51,494 nt of DNA from Collinsella aerofaciens (GCF_015552075.1 NZ_JADNDZ010000102.1:1-51494); one strand, 5' to 3'; positions 8,385-16,612 are shown, numbered from the stretch's first letter. The notes: generated from the letters alone by a model not told the origin. Program-made: numbers and translations.

Positions 8385-9419
8385 TTAGTAGTTCATCTGG
8401 TGATAGTAACGACGCGTGGTGAGCGGGTGGTTACGGACGTGCTCGAGATGGCAGCTCAGACGCTCGGTGATGGTGTAGGTGACCATCGGGGAGACGATCT
8501 TGCGGAACTCGGGGTCGCTGAACGGCAGCTCGACCTCGGCGGTGTCGAACTTGTTCACGCGGACATGGACGCCCTTCTCGTCGGCGAGCATGTGAGTGAA
8601 GTTGTCCACGCGGTCCATGAGCTTACGGGTGTCGTCCTCGCCGTAGAGCATGATGAGGCTCGTGCCCTCCTCGCACAGTTCGATGGTGCCGTGGAAGAAC
8701 TCGGCGGCGTGGATAGACTTGGTCTTGATCCACTGCATCTCCTCGAGAATGCACATAGCGTAGTCGTAGGCCTCACCCCAGAGCATGCCGGAGCCGATCA
8801 CCATGTGGTAGTCGGTGTCCTTGAAGTCCTCGGCCATGGCGGCGCAGCGCTCGTCCTGAGCGTCCTTGGCCTTGATGAGGTACGGGGCGATGTTGCCGAA
8901 CTCCTCCATGAAGGTGTCGTACTTGGGGAAGGCGCCGGCGTTCTTGAGGAAGCGGGCGACCAGCGTGATCTGATAGGTGTAGATGGCCTCGCACAGAACG
9001 TCGTCCTCGGCGAAGCTGAAGAACTTGTAATCGGCGTACTCGGTGGCCGGGGTGTTGTCGTTGGAGACATACATCAGCGTGCGGGCACCCTGCTCCTGGC
9101 AGAACTTGGCGGCCTCGATGATCTCGGGGGTGGTGCCGGTACGGGTGGAGAAGACGCAGACCGAGTCCTTGTTGAAGGTCTTGGGCGGGCATGCGAGGAA
9201 CTCAGCGGCAATCTCGCAGTGGACGTCGACGTCGGCCGTGGTGGTCTCGACCCAATACTTCATCGGGAGCGTGTGGGCCCAAGTGCCGCCGCAGCCGATG
9301 AAGAAGATGTTGGAATAACCCTGCTCGCAGACCTTGTCCACGGCAGCCTCAATCTGAGGACGGAGAGCGAGGGCATCGCTCACAACCTTCTCGTAACGAG
9401 GCTCATCGAAATTGAACAT
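8385..9419 (-). CDS. SIS-domain sugar isomerase, fructosamine-6-phosphate deglycase (FrlB/GfrF) type
   Basis: 344 residues with two SIS domains. Family marks are FFIGCGGTWA near residue 40, STRTGTTPE near residue 90, the AEFFHGTIEL motif near residue 240 (FrlB has GEFRHGPLE), and a C-terminal RRYYHQMNY resembling the RRYYGGLVEY end of FrlB. FrlB, GfrE and GfrF split 6-phosphorylated fructoselysine or glucoselysine into glucose-6-phosphate and lysine. It sits with a mannose-family PTS, as in the Salmonella gfr operon, which supports an Amadori-product role. The exact substrate is not known. GT in HGT replaces the usual GP. Confidence 0.85.
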   Translation of the reverse strand: MFNFDEPRYEKVVSDALALRPQIEAAVDKVCEQGYSNIFFIGCGGTWAHTLPMKYWVETTTADVDVHCEIAAEFLACPPKTFNKDSVCVFSTRTGTTPEIIEAAKFCQEQGARTLMYVSNDNTPATEYADYKFFSFAEDDVLCEAIYTYQITLVARFLKNAGAFPKYDTFMEEFGNIAPYLIKAKDAQDERCAAMAEDFKDTDYHMVIGSGMLWGEAYDYAMCILEEMQWIKTKSIHAAEFFHGTIELCEEGTSLIMLYGEDDTRKLMDRVDNFTHMLADEKGVHVRVNKFDTAEVELPFSDPEFRKIVSPMVTYTITERLSCHLEHVRNHPLTTRRYYHQMNY

Positions 9420-9463
9420 CCCTTACTCCTAACTCACTTGGATGAACCCTTCATTCATCCCAT

Positions 9464-9497
9464 GACGTTATAATACTTTATATAACTAACTATGCAA
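9464..9497 (-). promoter_or_regulatory. Candidate promoter/operator for the SIS-IIC-IID unit
   Basis: On the minus strand, TTGCAT (9492-9497) and TATTAT (9470-9475) are 16 bp apart. The -10 lies in an imperfect inverted repeat GTTATA...TATAAC, and the box carries ACGTTATA, which recurs upstream of the second PTS operon, the GntR gene at 25,820 and the EamA gene. This implies that the unit downstream of the IS200 insertion has its own start. Confidence 0.5.
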
Positions 9498-9529
9498 GAA
9501 CTATTTCAGATTTTTTTGATTTTTCTTTA

Positions 9530-10290
9530 ATCAAAACCACCCCTAAAAGGGGTGGTTTGCTCTTAGGGTATAACCCTTGGATTTCCGGCACGCGTCTAAA
9601 GGCGCCGGCCCTCACGGGGTTCGGGCCGCACTGCAGATTGACCCGTGGCGGGCCGGTCAAACCGGCGTTATTTACGCCCCGGCCCCCTGCCGAAGGGGTC
9701 CTCGTACTCCTTGACGCTCAGCCGGTCGAGCGCGATGTCGGCCTTCTCCTGCTCCCGGATGTACTTCGCGATCGTGGCCTCGTTCAGGCCGACGGTGGAC
9801 ACGTAGTAGCCCTCGGCCCAGAACCTCCTGTTGCCGAACTTGTACTTCATGTTCGCGTGCTTGTCGAATACCATCAGCGAGCTCTTCCCCTTCAGGTAGC
9901 CCATCACGCTCGATACGCTGTACTTCGGCGGTATCGCCAGCAGCATGTGGACGTGGTCGGGCATCAGGTGCCCCTCGATGATCTCTATCCCCTTGTACTG
10001 GCAGAGCTTCCTGAAGATCTCCCCAAGGTCGGACCTTATTTGGTTGTAGATGACTTTGCGCCTATACTTCGGCGTGAACACGACGTGGTACTTGCACATC
10101 CACTTCGTGTGCGACAGGCTGTAGGCCTTCTGGGCCATACGCCACCACCGCCCTCTCGACTCGGATTCCTTGCGGCCTGAACAATCGCAAGTGTCCGGCG
10201 AGGGGGCGGCTTTGTAAAGCCGTTTGGCCCCACCCGCATAGCGGGTGGTTTCTGATGCGGCGCGCTGTGCGCCCCGCACAGGCTAAAGCC
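9530..10290 (-). mobile_element. IS200/IS605-family insertion sequence, TnpA-only
   Basis: A small element with one tnpA gene and subterminal hairpins at both ends, as expected of IS200-type elements. The right-end hairpin is AAACCACCCCT / AGGGGTGGTTT (9534-9544, 9548-9558). The left-end hairpin is CCACCCGC / GCGGGTGG (10230-10237, 10241-10248). Both contain ACCACCC. Exact ends cannot be fixed because this family has no terminal inverted repeats or target duplications. It lies between the IIB gene and the SIS gene of one PTS cluster, directly after the IIB terminator. Confidence 0.8.
9668..10138 (-). CDS. tnpA: IS200/IS605-family transposase TnpA (Y1 HUH)
   Basis: 156 residues, the normal size for IS200-type Y1 transposases (IS608 TnpA is 155). 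The HUH motif is His62-Val-His64 (MPDHVHMLL). The catalytic tyrosine is most likely Tyr126 in KYIREQ, matching Tyr127 of IS608. GYYVSTVG precedes it, as in the family. The chosen start, ATG 10138, gives the family-typical N-terminus; the longer frame runs through the left-end hairpins. The enzyme moves single-stranded DNA by recognising the end hairpins. It appears intact. Confidence 0.93.
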   Translation of the reverse strand: MAQKAYSLSHTKWMCKYHVVFTPKYRRKVIYNQIRSDLGEIFRKLCQYKGIEIIEGHLMPDHVHMLLAIPPKYSVSSVMGYLKGKSSLMVFDKHANMKYKFGNRRFWAEGYYVSTVGLNEATIAKYIREQEKADIALDRLSVKEYEDPFGRGPGRK

Positions 10291-10328
10291 TTTAATAAAA
10301 AGCCCGCCGATCAAATGATCGGCGGGCT
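10291..10328 (-). terminator. Terminator after the IIB gene
   Basis: Perfect 13-bp stem AGCCCGCCGATCA / TGATCGGCGGGCT (10301-10313, 10316-10328), followed on the minus strand by TTTTATTAAA. It ends the IIA-IIB transcript just before the IS200 element. Confidence 0.85.
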
Positions 10329-10378
10329 AAAGAAAGGAGGACCTAGTTAATAAATGCTAGACAATGGCAGGTTTCCAG

Positions 10379-10852
10379 CTAGAAAACGTCCTTGGCAAGT
10401 ACCTTTGAGTCATTGGGAACCTGACGGATTTCGATAACCACGCCATCGTTCACAAGCTCTTGGATATGCTCGGCATCGGTTTCGGTCGCAAAGATCGCGG
10501 GGGTCGGATGAAGCGTGGTCTCGGGAGACTTTCGAGTTCCGCCCAGATTGATCTCCTTGATGTCTTTGCAACCCTTAGCAAGGCGATAGGCATCCTCGAT
10601 CGTCTCGACAATGATAAACAGCGAATACTTGTCGGTGACGCCGCTGTTGAGCGCCTCGATAGCAGCGTTTACGTCTTTTATGACGAGCTTCACGCCGTTG
10701 GGGCGGGCGAGCCTCAATGCGGCTTTTCTCATGTCGTCTTTTGCCACAGCGTCGCTGGCACACAGGATGCAATCGACATCCAGCGCATGTGTCCAAGACA
10801 TGGCGACCTGGCCGTGAATCAATCGGTAATCAACTCTCGTAAGCTTAATCAT
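10379..10852 (-). CDS. PTS mannose/fructose/sorbose-family IIB component
   Basis: A 157-residue soluble domain. The phosphorylation-site signature RVDYRLIHGQV is at residues 6-16, with His13 as the phospho-carrier. It accepts phosphate from IIA and passes it to the sugar as this crosses IIC/IID. ATG 10852 is chosen because GCGGAG lies nine bases upstream; the ATG three codons earlier touches the Shine-Dalgarno. It follows the IIA gene by 71 bp and ends before a strong terminator, so it is now transcriptionally separated from its IIC/IID partners. Confidence 0.92.
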   Translation of the reverse strand: MIKLTRVDYRLIHGQVAMSWTHALDVDCILCASDAVAKDDMRKAALRLARPNGVKLVIKDVNAAIEALNSGVTDKYSLFIIVETIEDAYRLAKGCKDIKEINLGGTRKSPETTLHPTPAIFATETDAEHIQELVNDGVVIEIRQVPNDSKVLAKDVF

Positions 10853-10923
10853 CGTAATCATCTCCGCACGTAATAAAGGTAATGACAGGTGTGGCCCTTA
10901 GCTAGGGCTCGAACCAGAACTAA

Positions 10924-11343
10924 CTAGAACTCTTCTTCTTCGACATCGGCAAGCATGTCCGCCGCCTCACAAAGCATGATAAACGAACGTGATCCCTCGA
11001 CCGCAGCTTTGGCCTTGTCCGCATCCAGGGAGTCCAGCTGTGTAGCCATTTCCACCAGCAGCGGCAAGTTCATTCCGGTAATCAACGTAAACGATCCGGC
11101 GGTCTGCCTCTGAATGAATTCGTTGTTTACAGAGCCGCCAAAGATGTCAGTCACGACAAACCAAGAGTCGGCAGGGTCCTTCGACTCCATCCAAGCATCG
11201 ATAAGCGCTGCGACATCCCTCGTGTCGTCATCGACATAGGCGCACAGACACTCGATTCGGTCGTTGGCGCCCATCAGGATCTCGAGAGAGCTCTTCATAC
11301 CTTGGGCGAGATAACCATGACTCGCTAGCAATATCTTATTCAT
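10924..11343 (-). CDS. PTS mannose/fructose/sorbose-family IIA component
   Basis: A 139-residue IIA protein. The phospho-acceptor His9 lies in ILLASHGYLAQG, and the second conserved stretch FVVTDIFGGSVNNEF is near residue 85. It takes phosphate from HPr and hands it to IIB. GGAG lies seven bases upstream of ATG 11343. It is the first gene after the GntR regulator, 135 bp downstream, and the gap holds a possible operator, so it probably has its own promoter. Confidence 0.92.
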   Translation of the reverse strand: MNKILLASHGYLAQGMKSSLEILMGANDRIECLCAYVDDDTRDVAALIDAWMESKDPADSWFVVTDIFGGSVNNEFIQRQTAGSFTLITGMNLPLLVEMATQLDSLDADKAKAAVEGSRSFIMLCEAADMLADVEEEEF

Positions 11344-11445
11344 AGTTCTCCAATATCAATAAGACGTACTATATTGTCATAACAAAGTATATTAGCAATC
11401 TACCCTACGCGGTGTGTCTATTTTCCAAATCCGCGAACGGTAGCA

Positions 11446-11467
11446 ATTGGTCGGTAAATTGACCAAT
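11446..11467. promoter_or_regulatory. Inverted repeat upstream of the PTS IIA gene
   Basis: ATTGGTC / GACCAAT (11446-11452 and 11461-11467) with an 8-bp spacer lies just after the GntR stop codon. It could be an operator or a weak terminator hairpin of the GntR gene. Confidence 0.35.
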
Positions 11468-11478
11468 CTATCTCTAAT

Positions 11479-12183
11479 TTACAAATAGAACTTCAGTCGC
11501 TCGGTGCAGTACACCTGACGGGAGATGAAAAGCGGCTCGCCGCTTGGAGCATAACGTCTATCGACAAACAGAAGCAGCGGAGAGTCCAGCTCCACGTTAA
11601 GGTATGCCGCCTCGAGCTCGCTCGCATAGCAGACCTCGAGCGTACGCGTGTTGGGGCCCATCTTGATCCCCTGGCGATCGAGTACCGCCATCAGCGAATC
11701 CTCGAGGGATTCATGCTCCAAAAAAGAAAGCACAGCGGAATAGCTATTGGTTTCCAGCATCGTGGGCTTGTCATCCACAAGGCGCAGACGACGGCTACGC
11801 AATACCTTTTGGGTATCGTCTACGCCCAGGAACTTCGCGTCTCGCAGGCTTGGGAAGTCCCAGCCCATTGCGAGAACCCTGGTAGACGCCTGTTTTCCCG
11901 CAAGCTGGCACGAATGGGTAAAGCTCTCACGGTCGTCCGCGGCATACATCTGTGTGTCCGACGAAACGAACGTGCCCTTGCCGCGGGCCCTCTCAACAAG
12001 CCCAGCATCTTCCATTTCTCTAATTGCGGAGCGAACCGTTATTCGGCTCACGCCAAATTGCTCGATGAGCTCCGCCTCGGTCGGGAGCTTATCTCCCGGG
12101 CGGTACGTGCCGTTGGCGATCGAATCAGAAAGCGCACGGACAATCTGTTTGTACAGGGGGACAACGCTATTTGCTTCAACCAT
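11479..12183 (-). CDS. GntR-family (HutC/UTRA) transcriptional regulator
   Basis: A protein of about 235 residues. The winged helix is at residues ~10-75 (PLYKQIVRALSDSI, DKLPTEAELIEQFGVSRITVRSAI, GKGTF). The UTRA ligand-binding domain fills the rest and ends SGEPLFISRQVYCTERLKFYL. Two start codons are possible: ATG 12192 touches AAAGG, whereas ATG 12183 has it ten bases upstream, so I prefer the latter. UTRA domains sense phosphorylated sugars or small acids. Position upstream of IIA-IIB suggests control of this PTS cluster by its phosphosugar product. Confidence 0.9.
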   Translation of the reverse strand: MVEANSVVPLYKQIVRALSDSIANGTYRPGDKLPTEAELIEQFGVSRITVRSAIREMEDAGLVERARGKGTFVSSDTQMYAADDRESFTHSCQLAGKQASTRVLAMGWDFPSLRDAKFLGVDDTQKVLRSRRLRLVDDKPTMLETNSYSAVLSFLEHESLEDSLMAVLDRQGIKMGPNTRTLEVCYASELEAAYLNVELDSPLLLFVDRRYAPSGEPLFISRQVYCTERLKFYL

Positions 12184-12463
12184 ATCAACCATACCTTTGC
12201 AAGGAATCAGCAGTTTATAGATAGATGACTTATATTATATTAGAACTTTTTAGGAGTCCATATATTTCCTAAATGATTCGGTAAACGGGGTGTTATTTCA
12301 CTTTAGCGGGGTGCAGCGGCTACCCGCGGTATTCGTTATCAACCTAGCTAGGCTAGTCCACCCACATCGTCTTCAGTTCGCTGCAGAGCCGCGGCCCCAT
12401 ATGGGTATACTCTCGGAGATTCGACTCGATTCGCCCCCACTGGGGCGTCAAAGGAGACTGCAC

Positions 12464-15400
12464 ATGCCCACCACCTCAACCGACCCGCGCTCCACCGCCG
12501 CCGCACTGCTGGCACCCGGAACCACCTGCCACGGCTTTGCCGTCGAGCGCCGCGAGACCGTGCCCGAGCTCGACGCGGATGCCTATGTGCTGCGCCACAC
12601 CGCCTCGGGCGCGCGCCTGCTGTACCTGGCGTGCGATGACGAGAACAAGGCCTTTGCCATTGGCTTTAAGACGCCGCCGGCCGATTCCACCGGCGTGTTC
12701 CATATCCTTGAGCACTCGGTGCTGTGCGGATCGGCCAAGTTCCCCGTTAAGGAGCCGTTTGTCGATCTGATCAAGAGCTCCATGCAGACGTTCCTCAACG
12801 CCATGACCTACCCCGACAAGACCATCTACCCCGTTGCCACTACCAACGAGCAGGACCTCTACAACCTGATGGACGTGTACCTGGACGCGGTGTTCAACCC
12901 GGCCATCTATACCAAGCCCACCATTTTTGAGCAGGAGGGCTGGCACTACGAGCTGGACCTGCCGGAGGGCGCCGAGGGCGAGGGCGACGGCAGCTCCGCG
13001 AGCCTGCGCGAGGGCACGCTGCGCTATAACGGCGTGGTATTCAACGAGATGAAGGGTGCGCTGTCCGATCCCATGAGCGTGCTGGACGACGCCGTCAACG
13101 CCGCGCTCTACCCCGACACCGCCTATGCGCACGAGAGCGGCGGCGACCCGCGCGCGATTCCGACGCTCACCTACGAGCAGTTCCTGGACACGCACGCCCG
13201 CCACTACAACCCTTCTAACTCTTATATAACGCTCTACGGCGACCTGGACGTGGACCGCGCGCTGGCCTTTTTGGACGAGCGCTATCTGTCGCAGTCGAGC
13301 GCCGCGAGCCGCCGCATGGACGCAGCCGTTGCCGCCGGCGAGGACCCGGCCGCGTTGGCGCCCAATCCGCTGGGCGTGCAGGCGCCTGTGACCTGCGAGT
13401 ACCAGCGTATCGAGATGGCCACCACGCCCGAGAACGCCCTGGTGGGCCTGGGCTTTGTGCTGGGCAGCGCGCTCGACCGCAAACGCACGATTGCGGCGGA
13501 CATCCTGTTCGAGGCGCTGCTGGGCTCCAACGAGGCGCCGGTTAAGAAGGCGATCCTTGCTGCCGGCCTGGGCGGCAACGTGGTGAGCTACACCGCGGCC
13601 GAGAGCCTGCAGCCCTACGAGCTCATCATGCTGCAAAACGCTCAGCCCGGCGTGGCGCGCGAGGTGCGCCGCGTATTCCAGGACGCCTGTCGCAACCTGT
13701 GCGAGCACGGCGTTCCGCGCGAGCGCCTGGAGGCCATCATCAGCAGCAACGAGTACGACCTGCGCCAGCGCGACTACGGTATTGCCGACGGCGTGGCCAT
13801 TGCGTGCGACGCGCTGAGCACGTGGCTCTACGATGACGACGCTGCGACGCTGGCGCTCAAGTATGGCCCGGTGTACGAGGAGCTGCGCGGCGAGCTGGAC
13901 GGCAGCTATTTTGAGGACCTGCTGCGCGAACTGGTGCTGCAGAACGATCACATGGCACTGGTCGAGCTGGTGCCGGTGGACGCCGCCGAGGGTTCGGAGG
14001 GTGCCGAGGCCGCCGAGCTGGCAGCCAAGCGCGATGCCATGACCGATGCCGAGCTGGCCGACGTGGTCGAGCGCACGGCCGCGCTGCGTGCCGCGCAGGA
14101 GGCGGAAGACACACCCGAGGCCAAGGCCACGCTGCCGCGCCTGCGCGTGTCCGACATTGGCGAGGCGCGCCCCGAGCCGCCACTGGTCGTGGACACGACC
14201 GCGCCCATCCCCTGCCTGCGCCACGGCATCCCCACCAACCGTCTGGCCTACGCCATGCAGTATTTCGACCTGAGCTGCGTCGCGTTTGAGGACCTGCCCT
14301 ATGTGACACTGCTCTGCCGCCTGCTTAAGCAGCTGCCCACGCGCGAGCATTCGGCCGAGGAGCTCGACAATTTACTTGCCGGCAAGCTCGGCTTTTTGAG
14401 CTTTACGACCGAGGTCATGACCCAGCCCGACGTGGACGGCGTGCGCCCCTACTTGCTGGTGAGCGCCGGCGCCCTGTCCGAAAAGATCGACGCGCTGGCG
14501 AGCCTGCCGCGCGAGGTGTGGTCGAGCACATTGCTGGCGGACGCCGATGCCGACCGCGTGCGCGACGTGCTCACGCAGATTCGTATTGGGCTTGAGCAGG
14601 GCTTTATCAACAACGGCCACTCGGCGGCGCTCGGTCGCGCGATGAGCTACAGCTCGCCTTCGGCCGTGGTGCGTGAGCAGCTCTCGGGCGTAGACTTCTA
14701 CCTGTTCCTGCGCGATTTGCTCGACCACTTTGACGAGCGCCTGGACGGCCTGCGTGCCAAGCTTGCCGAGCTGGCAGGCCGCATCTTTGTGGCCGACGGC
14801 TGCCTGGCGAGCTTTACCGGCAGCGACGAGGACTTTGACGCGTACTGGGATGCCGCGGGCGACCTGGGGCTGGGTGCGGGCGATGGTGCCGGCCGCGACG
14901 CGCTCGTGGTACCGACGCCGTGCGACCGCCACGAGGCTTTTGTCATCCCCAGCGACATCTGCTTTGCGGCAAGCGCGTGCGACCCGCGTCGCTTGGGCAT
15001 TGACGTGACTGGCACCTGGGCGGTTGCCGCCAACGCACTCTCCTACGACTACCTGTGGAACGAGATCCGCGTGAAGGGCGGCGCGTACGGCTGCGGATTC
15101 CGCGCGGCCGGCGAGCGTCAGGCGGCGTTCTACACCTACCGCGACCCGGCAATCGATCCTTCGATTGAGCGCGTGGAGCGCGCAGGCGAATGGCTCGGCA
15201 GCTTTGAGCCCGACGAGTCCGCCTTCGAGGGCTTTATCGTGAGCTGCGTGAGCGGCATGGACGCGCCGGTGAAGCCGTACGCGCTCACCAAGCGTCGCAA
15301 CACGACCTACCTGGCCGGGCTCGATCCGCACGCACGCGAGGAACGTCGCGCCCAGATGCTCGCGGCCACACCCGCTGAGCTGCGCTCGTTCGGCGCCGAT

Positions 15401-15502
15401 GTGACGCGCATCGCAGCCGTGTCGCCCACCTGCGTCTTTGGCGGCCGCGAAGTCATCGCCAAGAGCAACGCCGGCTTTAACGTCATCGACCTGCTGGGCT
15501 AA
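12464..15502 (+). CDS. Insulinase-family M16C metalloprotease (presequence-protease-like)
   Basis: A 1012-residue protein, the normal size for M16C peptidases such as PreP/falcilysin. The zinc-binding HXXEH motif is His80-Ile-Leu-Glu-His84 (STGVFHILEHSVLCGS), and the distal glutamate region (TIFEQEGWHYEL) is near residue 150. It has no signal peptide, so it probably degrades peptides in the cytoplasm. AAGGAG lies seven bases upstream of ATG 12464; the open frame extends to 12290 but lacks a ribosome site. It is a single gene. TATACT at 12406-12411 is a possible -10 box, with no clear -35. Confidence 0.92.
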   Translation: MPTTSTDPRSTAAALLAPGTTCHGFAVERRETVPELDADAYVLRHTASGARLLYLACDDENKAFAIGFKTPPADSTGVFHILEHSVLCGSAKFPVKEPFVDLIKSSMQTFLNAMTYPDKTIYPVATTNEQDLYNLMDVYLDAVFNPAIYTKPTIFEQEGWHYELDLPEGAEGEGDGSSASLREGTLRYNGVVFNEMKGALSDPMSVLDDAVNAALYPDTAYAHESGGDPRAIPTLTYEQFLDTHARHYNPSNSYITLYGDLDVDRALAFLDERYLSQSSAASRRMDAAVAAGEDPAALAPNPLGVQAPVTCEYQRIEMATTPENALVGLGFVLGSALDRKRTIAADILFEALLGSNEAPVKKAILAAGLGGNVVSYTAAESLQPYELIMLQNAQPGVAREVRRVFQDACRNLCEHGVPRERLEAIISSNEYDLRQRDYGIADGVAIACDALSTWLYDDDAATLALKYGPVYEELRGELDGSYFEDLLRELVLQNDHMALVELVPVDAAEGSEGAEAAELAAKRDAMTDAELADVVERTAALRAAQEAEDTPEAKATLPRLRVSDIGEARPEPPLVVDTTAPIPCLRHGIPTNRLAYAMQYFDLSCVAFEDLPYVTLLCRLLKQLPTREHSAEELDNLLAGKLGFLSFTTEVMTQPDVDGVRPYLLVSAGALSEKIDALASLPREVWSSTLLADADADRVRDVLTQIRIGLEQGFINNGHSAALGRAMSYSSPSAVVREQLSGVDFYLFLRDLLDHFDERLDGLRAKLAELAGRIFVADGCLASFTGSDEDFDAYWDAAGDLGLGAGDGAGRDALVVPTPCDRHEAFVIPSDICFAASACDPRRLGIDVTGTWAVAANALSYDYLWNEIRVKGGAYGCGFRAAGERQAAFYTYRDPAIDPSIERVERAGEWLGSFEPDESAFEGFIVSCVSGMDAPVKPYALTKRRNTTYLAGLDPHAREERRAQMLAATPAELRSFGADVTRIAAVSPTCVFGGREVIAKSNAGFNVIDLLG

Positions 15503-15507
15503 CGCAC

Positions 15508-15546
15508 AAAGGTAGATTTTTAGGACATGCCTGAAAATCTACCTTT
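15508..15546. repeat. Hairpin repeat with core GGACATGCCT, copy 1
   Basis: Arms AAAGGTAGATTTT and AAAATCTACCTTT flank TAGGACATGCCTG. The same core with divergent arms recurs inverted at 18,282-18,312 (27 of 31 bases equal). The T-rich 3' side could also end the M16C transcript. Confidence 0.7.
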
Positions 15547-15580
15547 TTCTGCGGCTTGGGCGAGGCGGCGCAGCCCACCG

Positions 15581-15736
15581 CGGCGGTTTGTCTCGATCTG
15601 TAACATCTAGGCGGTAATATTGGATCCAGATGTTACAAATCGAGACGTTTTCGGATGATGCCGGCCCTTTGTCTCAATCTGTAACATCTAGGTCAGATTT
15701 TGCAGAGTTACTGTTACAGATCGAGACAAACCGCCG
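15581..15736. repeat. 156-bp composite inverted-repeat element
   Basis: A 25-bp sequence starting CGGCGGTTTGTCTCGATCTG at 15581-15605 is repeated perfectly inverted at 15712-15736. Inside are an inverted partial copy at 15626-15646 and a direct partial copy at 15668-15692, so the unit GTCTCGATCTGTAACA appears four times in alternating orientation. This is the layout of a REPIN or MITE. It lies in the 391-bp gap upstream of hicA and has no coding capacity. Confidence 0.8.
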
Positions 15737-15757
15737 CAGACGCCCATCACAGCACAG

Positions 15758-15794
15758 ACCACCACAAAGGTGCCTGTCCCCTTTCTCAGTGGTG
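15758..15794. repeat. Degenerate GGTGCCTGTCCCC hairpin repeat
   Basis: ACCACCAC (15758-15765), then AAAGGTGCCTGTCCCCTTT, then an imperfect GTGGTG arm. It is related to the hairpins at 16,498-16,540 and 35,313-35,353. Confidence 0.55.
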
Positions 15795-15841
15795 ATTCGA
15801 ACGCTTGTTCTATACGTACACATGTTCTATATTATGAGTGT

Positions 15842-15879
15842 TTGCATCGGACTTAAATTGCAACTATAATATAGTTGCA
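15842..15879 (+). promoter_or_regulatory. hicAB promoter with overlapping palindromic operator
   Basis: TTGCAT (15842-15847), a 17-bp spacer and TATAAT (15865-15870) form a near-consensus promoter. A perfect palindrome TGCAACTAT / ATAGTTGCA (15859-15867, 15871-15879) overlaps the -10 box, an arrangement suited to autorepression by HicB or the HicAB complex. Confidence 0.75.
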
Positions 15880-15893
15880 GGATGTGAGGCAGG

Positions 15894-16157
15894 ATGACTC
15901 GGATCGACAAACTCATCGCCCAGCTGCTTAGCCGTCCTTCAACGTATAGATTTGCTGACTTTCTTAAAGTTATGGCTTCATATGGCTTTGAAATGGACAA
16001 CAAAGGCAGGACATCCGGATCGCGCATTCGCTTCTACAGGCCATCGGACGGCAGAATGTTCGTGATGCACGCACCCCATCCATCTGACGAATTGACGGCG
16101 GGAACCATCCGAAACATCGTTCGATTTCTACAAGATGTCGGAGGCAGCCATGAGTAA
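15894..16157 (+). CDS. hicA: HicA-family mRNA interferase toxin
   Basis: An 87-residue small basic protein with the HicA double-stranded-RNA-binding-like fold. In most HicA toxins the catalytic His follows a G-S-H/R-x-x-F/Y pattern; here the stretch is SGSRIRFYRP near residue 42, so the usual histidine position reads Arg and activity is uncertain. The N-terminus (first ~60 residues) is longer than in many HicA proteins. GAGG lies upstream of ATG 15894. It precedes and overlaps hicB by eight bases (ATGAGTAA), the usual toxin-first order. Confidence 0.8.
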   Translation: MTRIDKLIAQLLSRPSTYRFADFLKVMASYGFEMDNKGRTSGSRIRFYRPSDGRMFVMHAPHPSDELTAGTIRNIVRFLQDVGGSHE

Positions 16158-16479
16158 CGTTTTGGCTTACAAGGGTTATTTCGCCCCGGTCGAGTTCGAT
16201 GCCGAACAGCACGTGCTGACAGGTATGGTCGCCGGCATTAGGGACGCAATTGTATTTGAAGGCTCCACGGTTGAAGAAGTGGAGCGATGCTTCCACGACG
16301 CCGTCGACGATTACCTTGAGTTTTGTGCCGAAAAGGGCAAGGAACCAGAGCGGGCTTTTAAGGGCTCATTCAATGTGAGAACAGGCTCCGAGCTTCACAA
16401 GCAGGCAGCACTGGCGGCGGCAAAGAAGGGTGAATCGCTTAACAAATTTGTGGCCGAAGCAATCGCCGCGGCGTTGTAA
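16150..16479 (+). CDS. hicB: HicB-family antitoxin
   Basis: A 109-residue antitoxin. The N-terminal part is the partially degenerate RNase-H-like HicB fold (YKGYFAPVEFDAEQHVLTGMVAGI, VEEVERCFHDAVDDYLEFC). The C-terminal ~35 residues form a ribbon-helix-helix DNA-binding segment (LHKQAALAAAKKGESLNKFV). It should bind and block HicA and repress the palindromic operator at 15,859-15,879. Its start is embedded in the end of hicA, so translation is coupled. A terminator-like hairpin follows. Confidence 0.88.
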   Translation: MSNVLAYKGYFAPVEFDAEQHVLTGMVAGIRDAIVFEGSTVEEVERCFHDAVDDYLEFCAEKGKEPERAFKGSFNVRTGSELHKQAALAAAKKGESLNKFVAEAIAAAL

Positions 16480-16497
16480 TAGAGACGAGTCGCCATC

Positions 16498-16540
16498 AAA
16501 ACCACTACGAGGGTGCCTGTGTTCCCTTCGTGGTGGTTTT
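16498..16540 (+). terminator. Terminator-like hairpin after hicB (GGTGCCTGT repeat family)
   Basis: AAACCACTAC pairs with GTGGTGGTTT (one G-U), with a TTTT end. The loop contains GGTGCCTGTGTTCCC, linking it to the dispersed family at 15,758 and 35,313. Confidence 0.65.
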
Positions 16541-16550
16541 CGCTGTTTGC

Positions 16551-16594
16551 CCAGATAAAACCTGCCAAAATAAACCTGTCTCTTTTTGGCAGGT
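16551..16594 (+). repeat. CCTGCCAAAA hairpin repeat, copy 1 (5' of the formyl-THF ligase gene)
   Basis: Stem CCTGCCAAAA / TTTTTGGCAGG around ATAAACCTGTCTC. It matches 42 of 44 bases of the copy at 27,932-27,975, and both copies lie just before the ribosome site of a gene in the same relative orientation. Confidence 0.75.
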
Positions 16595-16612
16595 TTGCTA
16601 GAGGAGGTTGGG

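Noticed and set aside
12476-14350. Long minus-strand open frame (624 codons) opposite the M16C protease gene
   Set aside because: It is the antisense shadow of a GC-rich gene; composition is His/Val/Arg/Gln-rich and no ribosome site or family motif is seen.
15581-15736. CRISPR-like array of four repeats
   Set aside because: The units alternate in orientation and spacer lengths are irregular (about 20-22 bp), with no cas genes nearby; a palindromic element explains it better.
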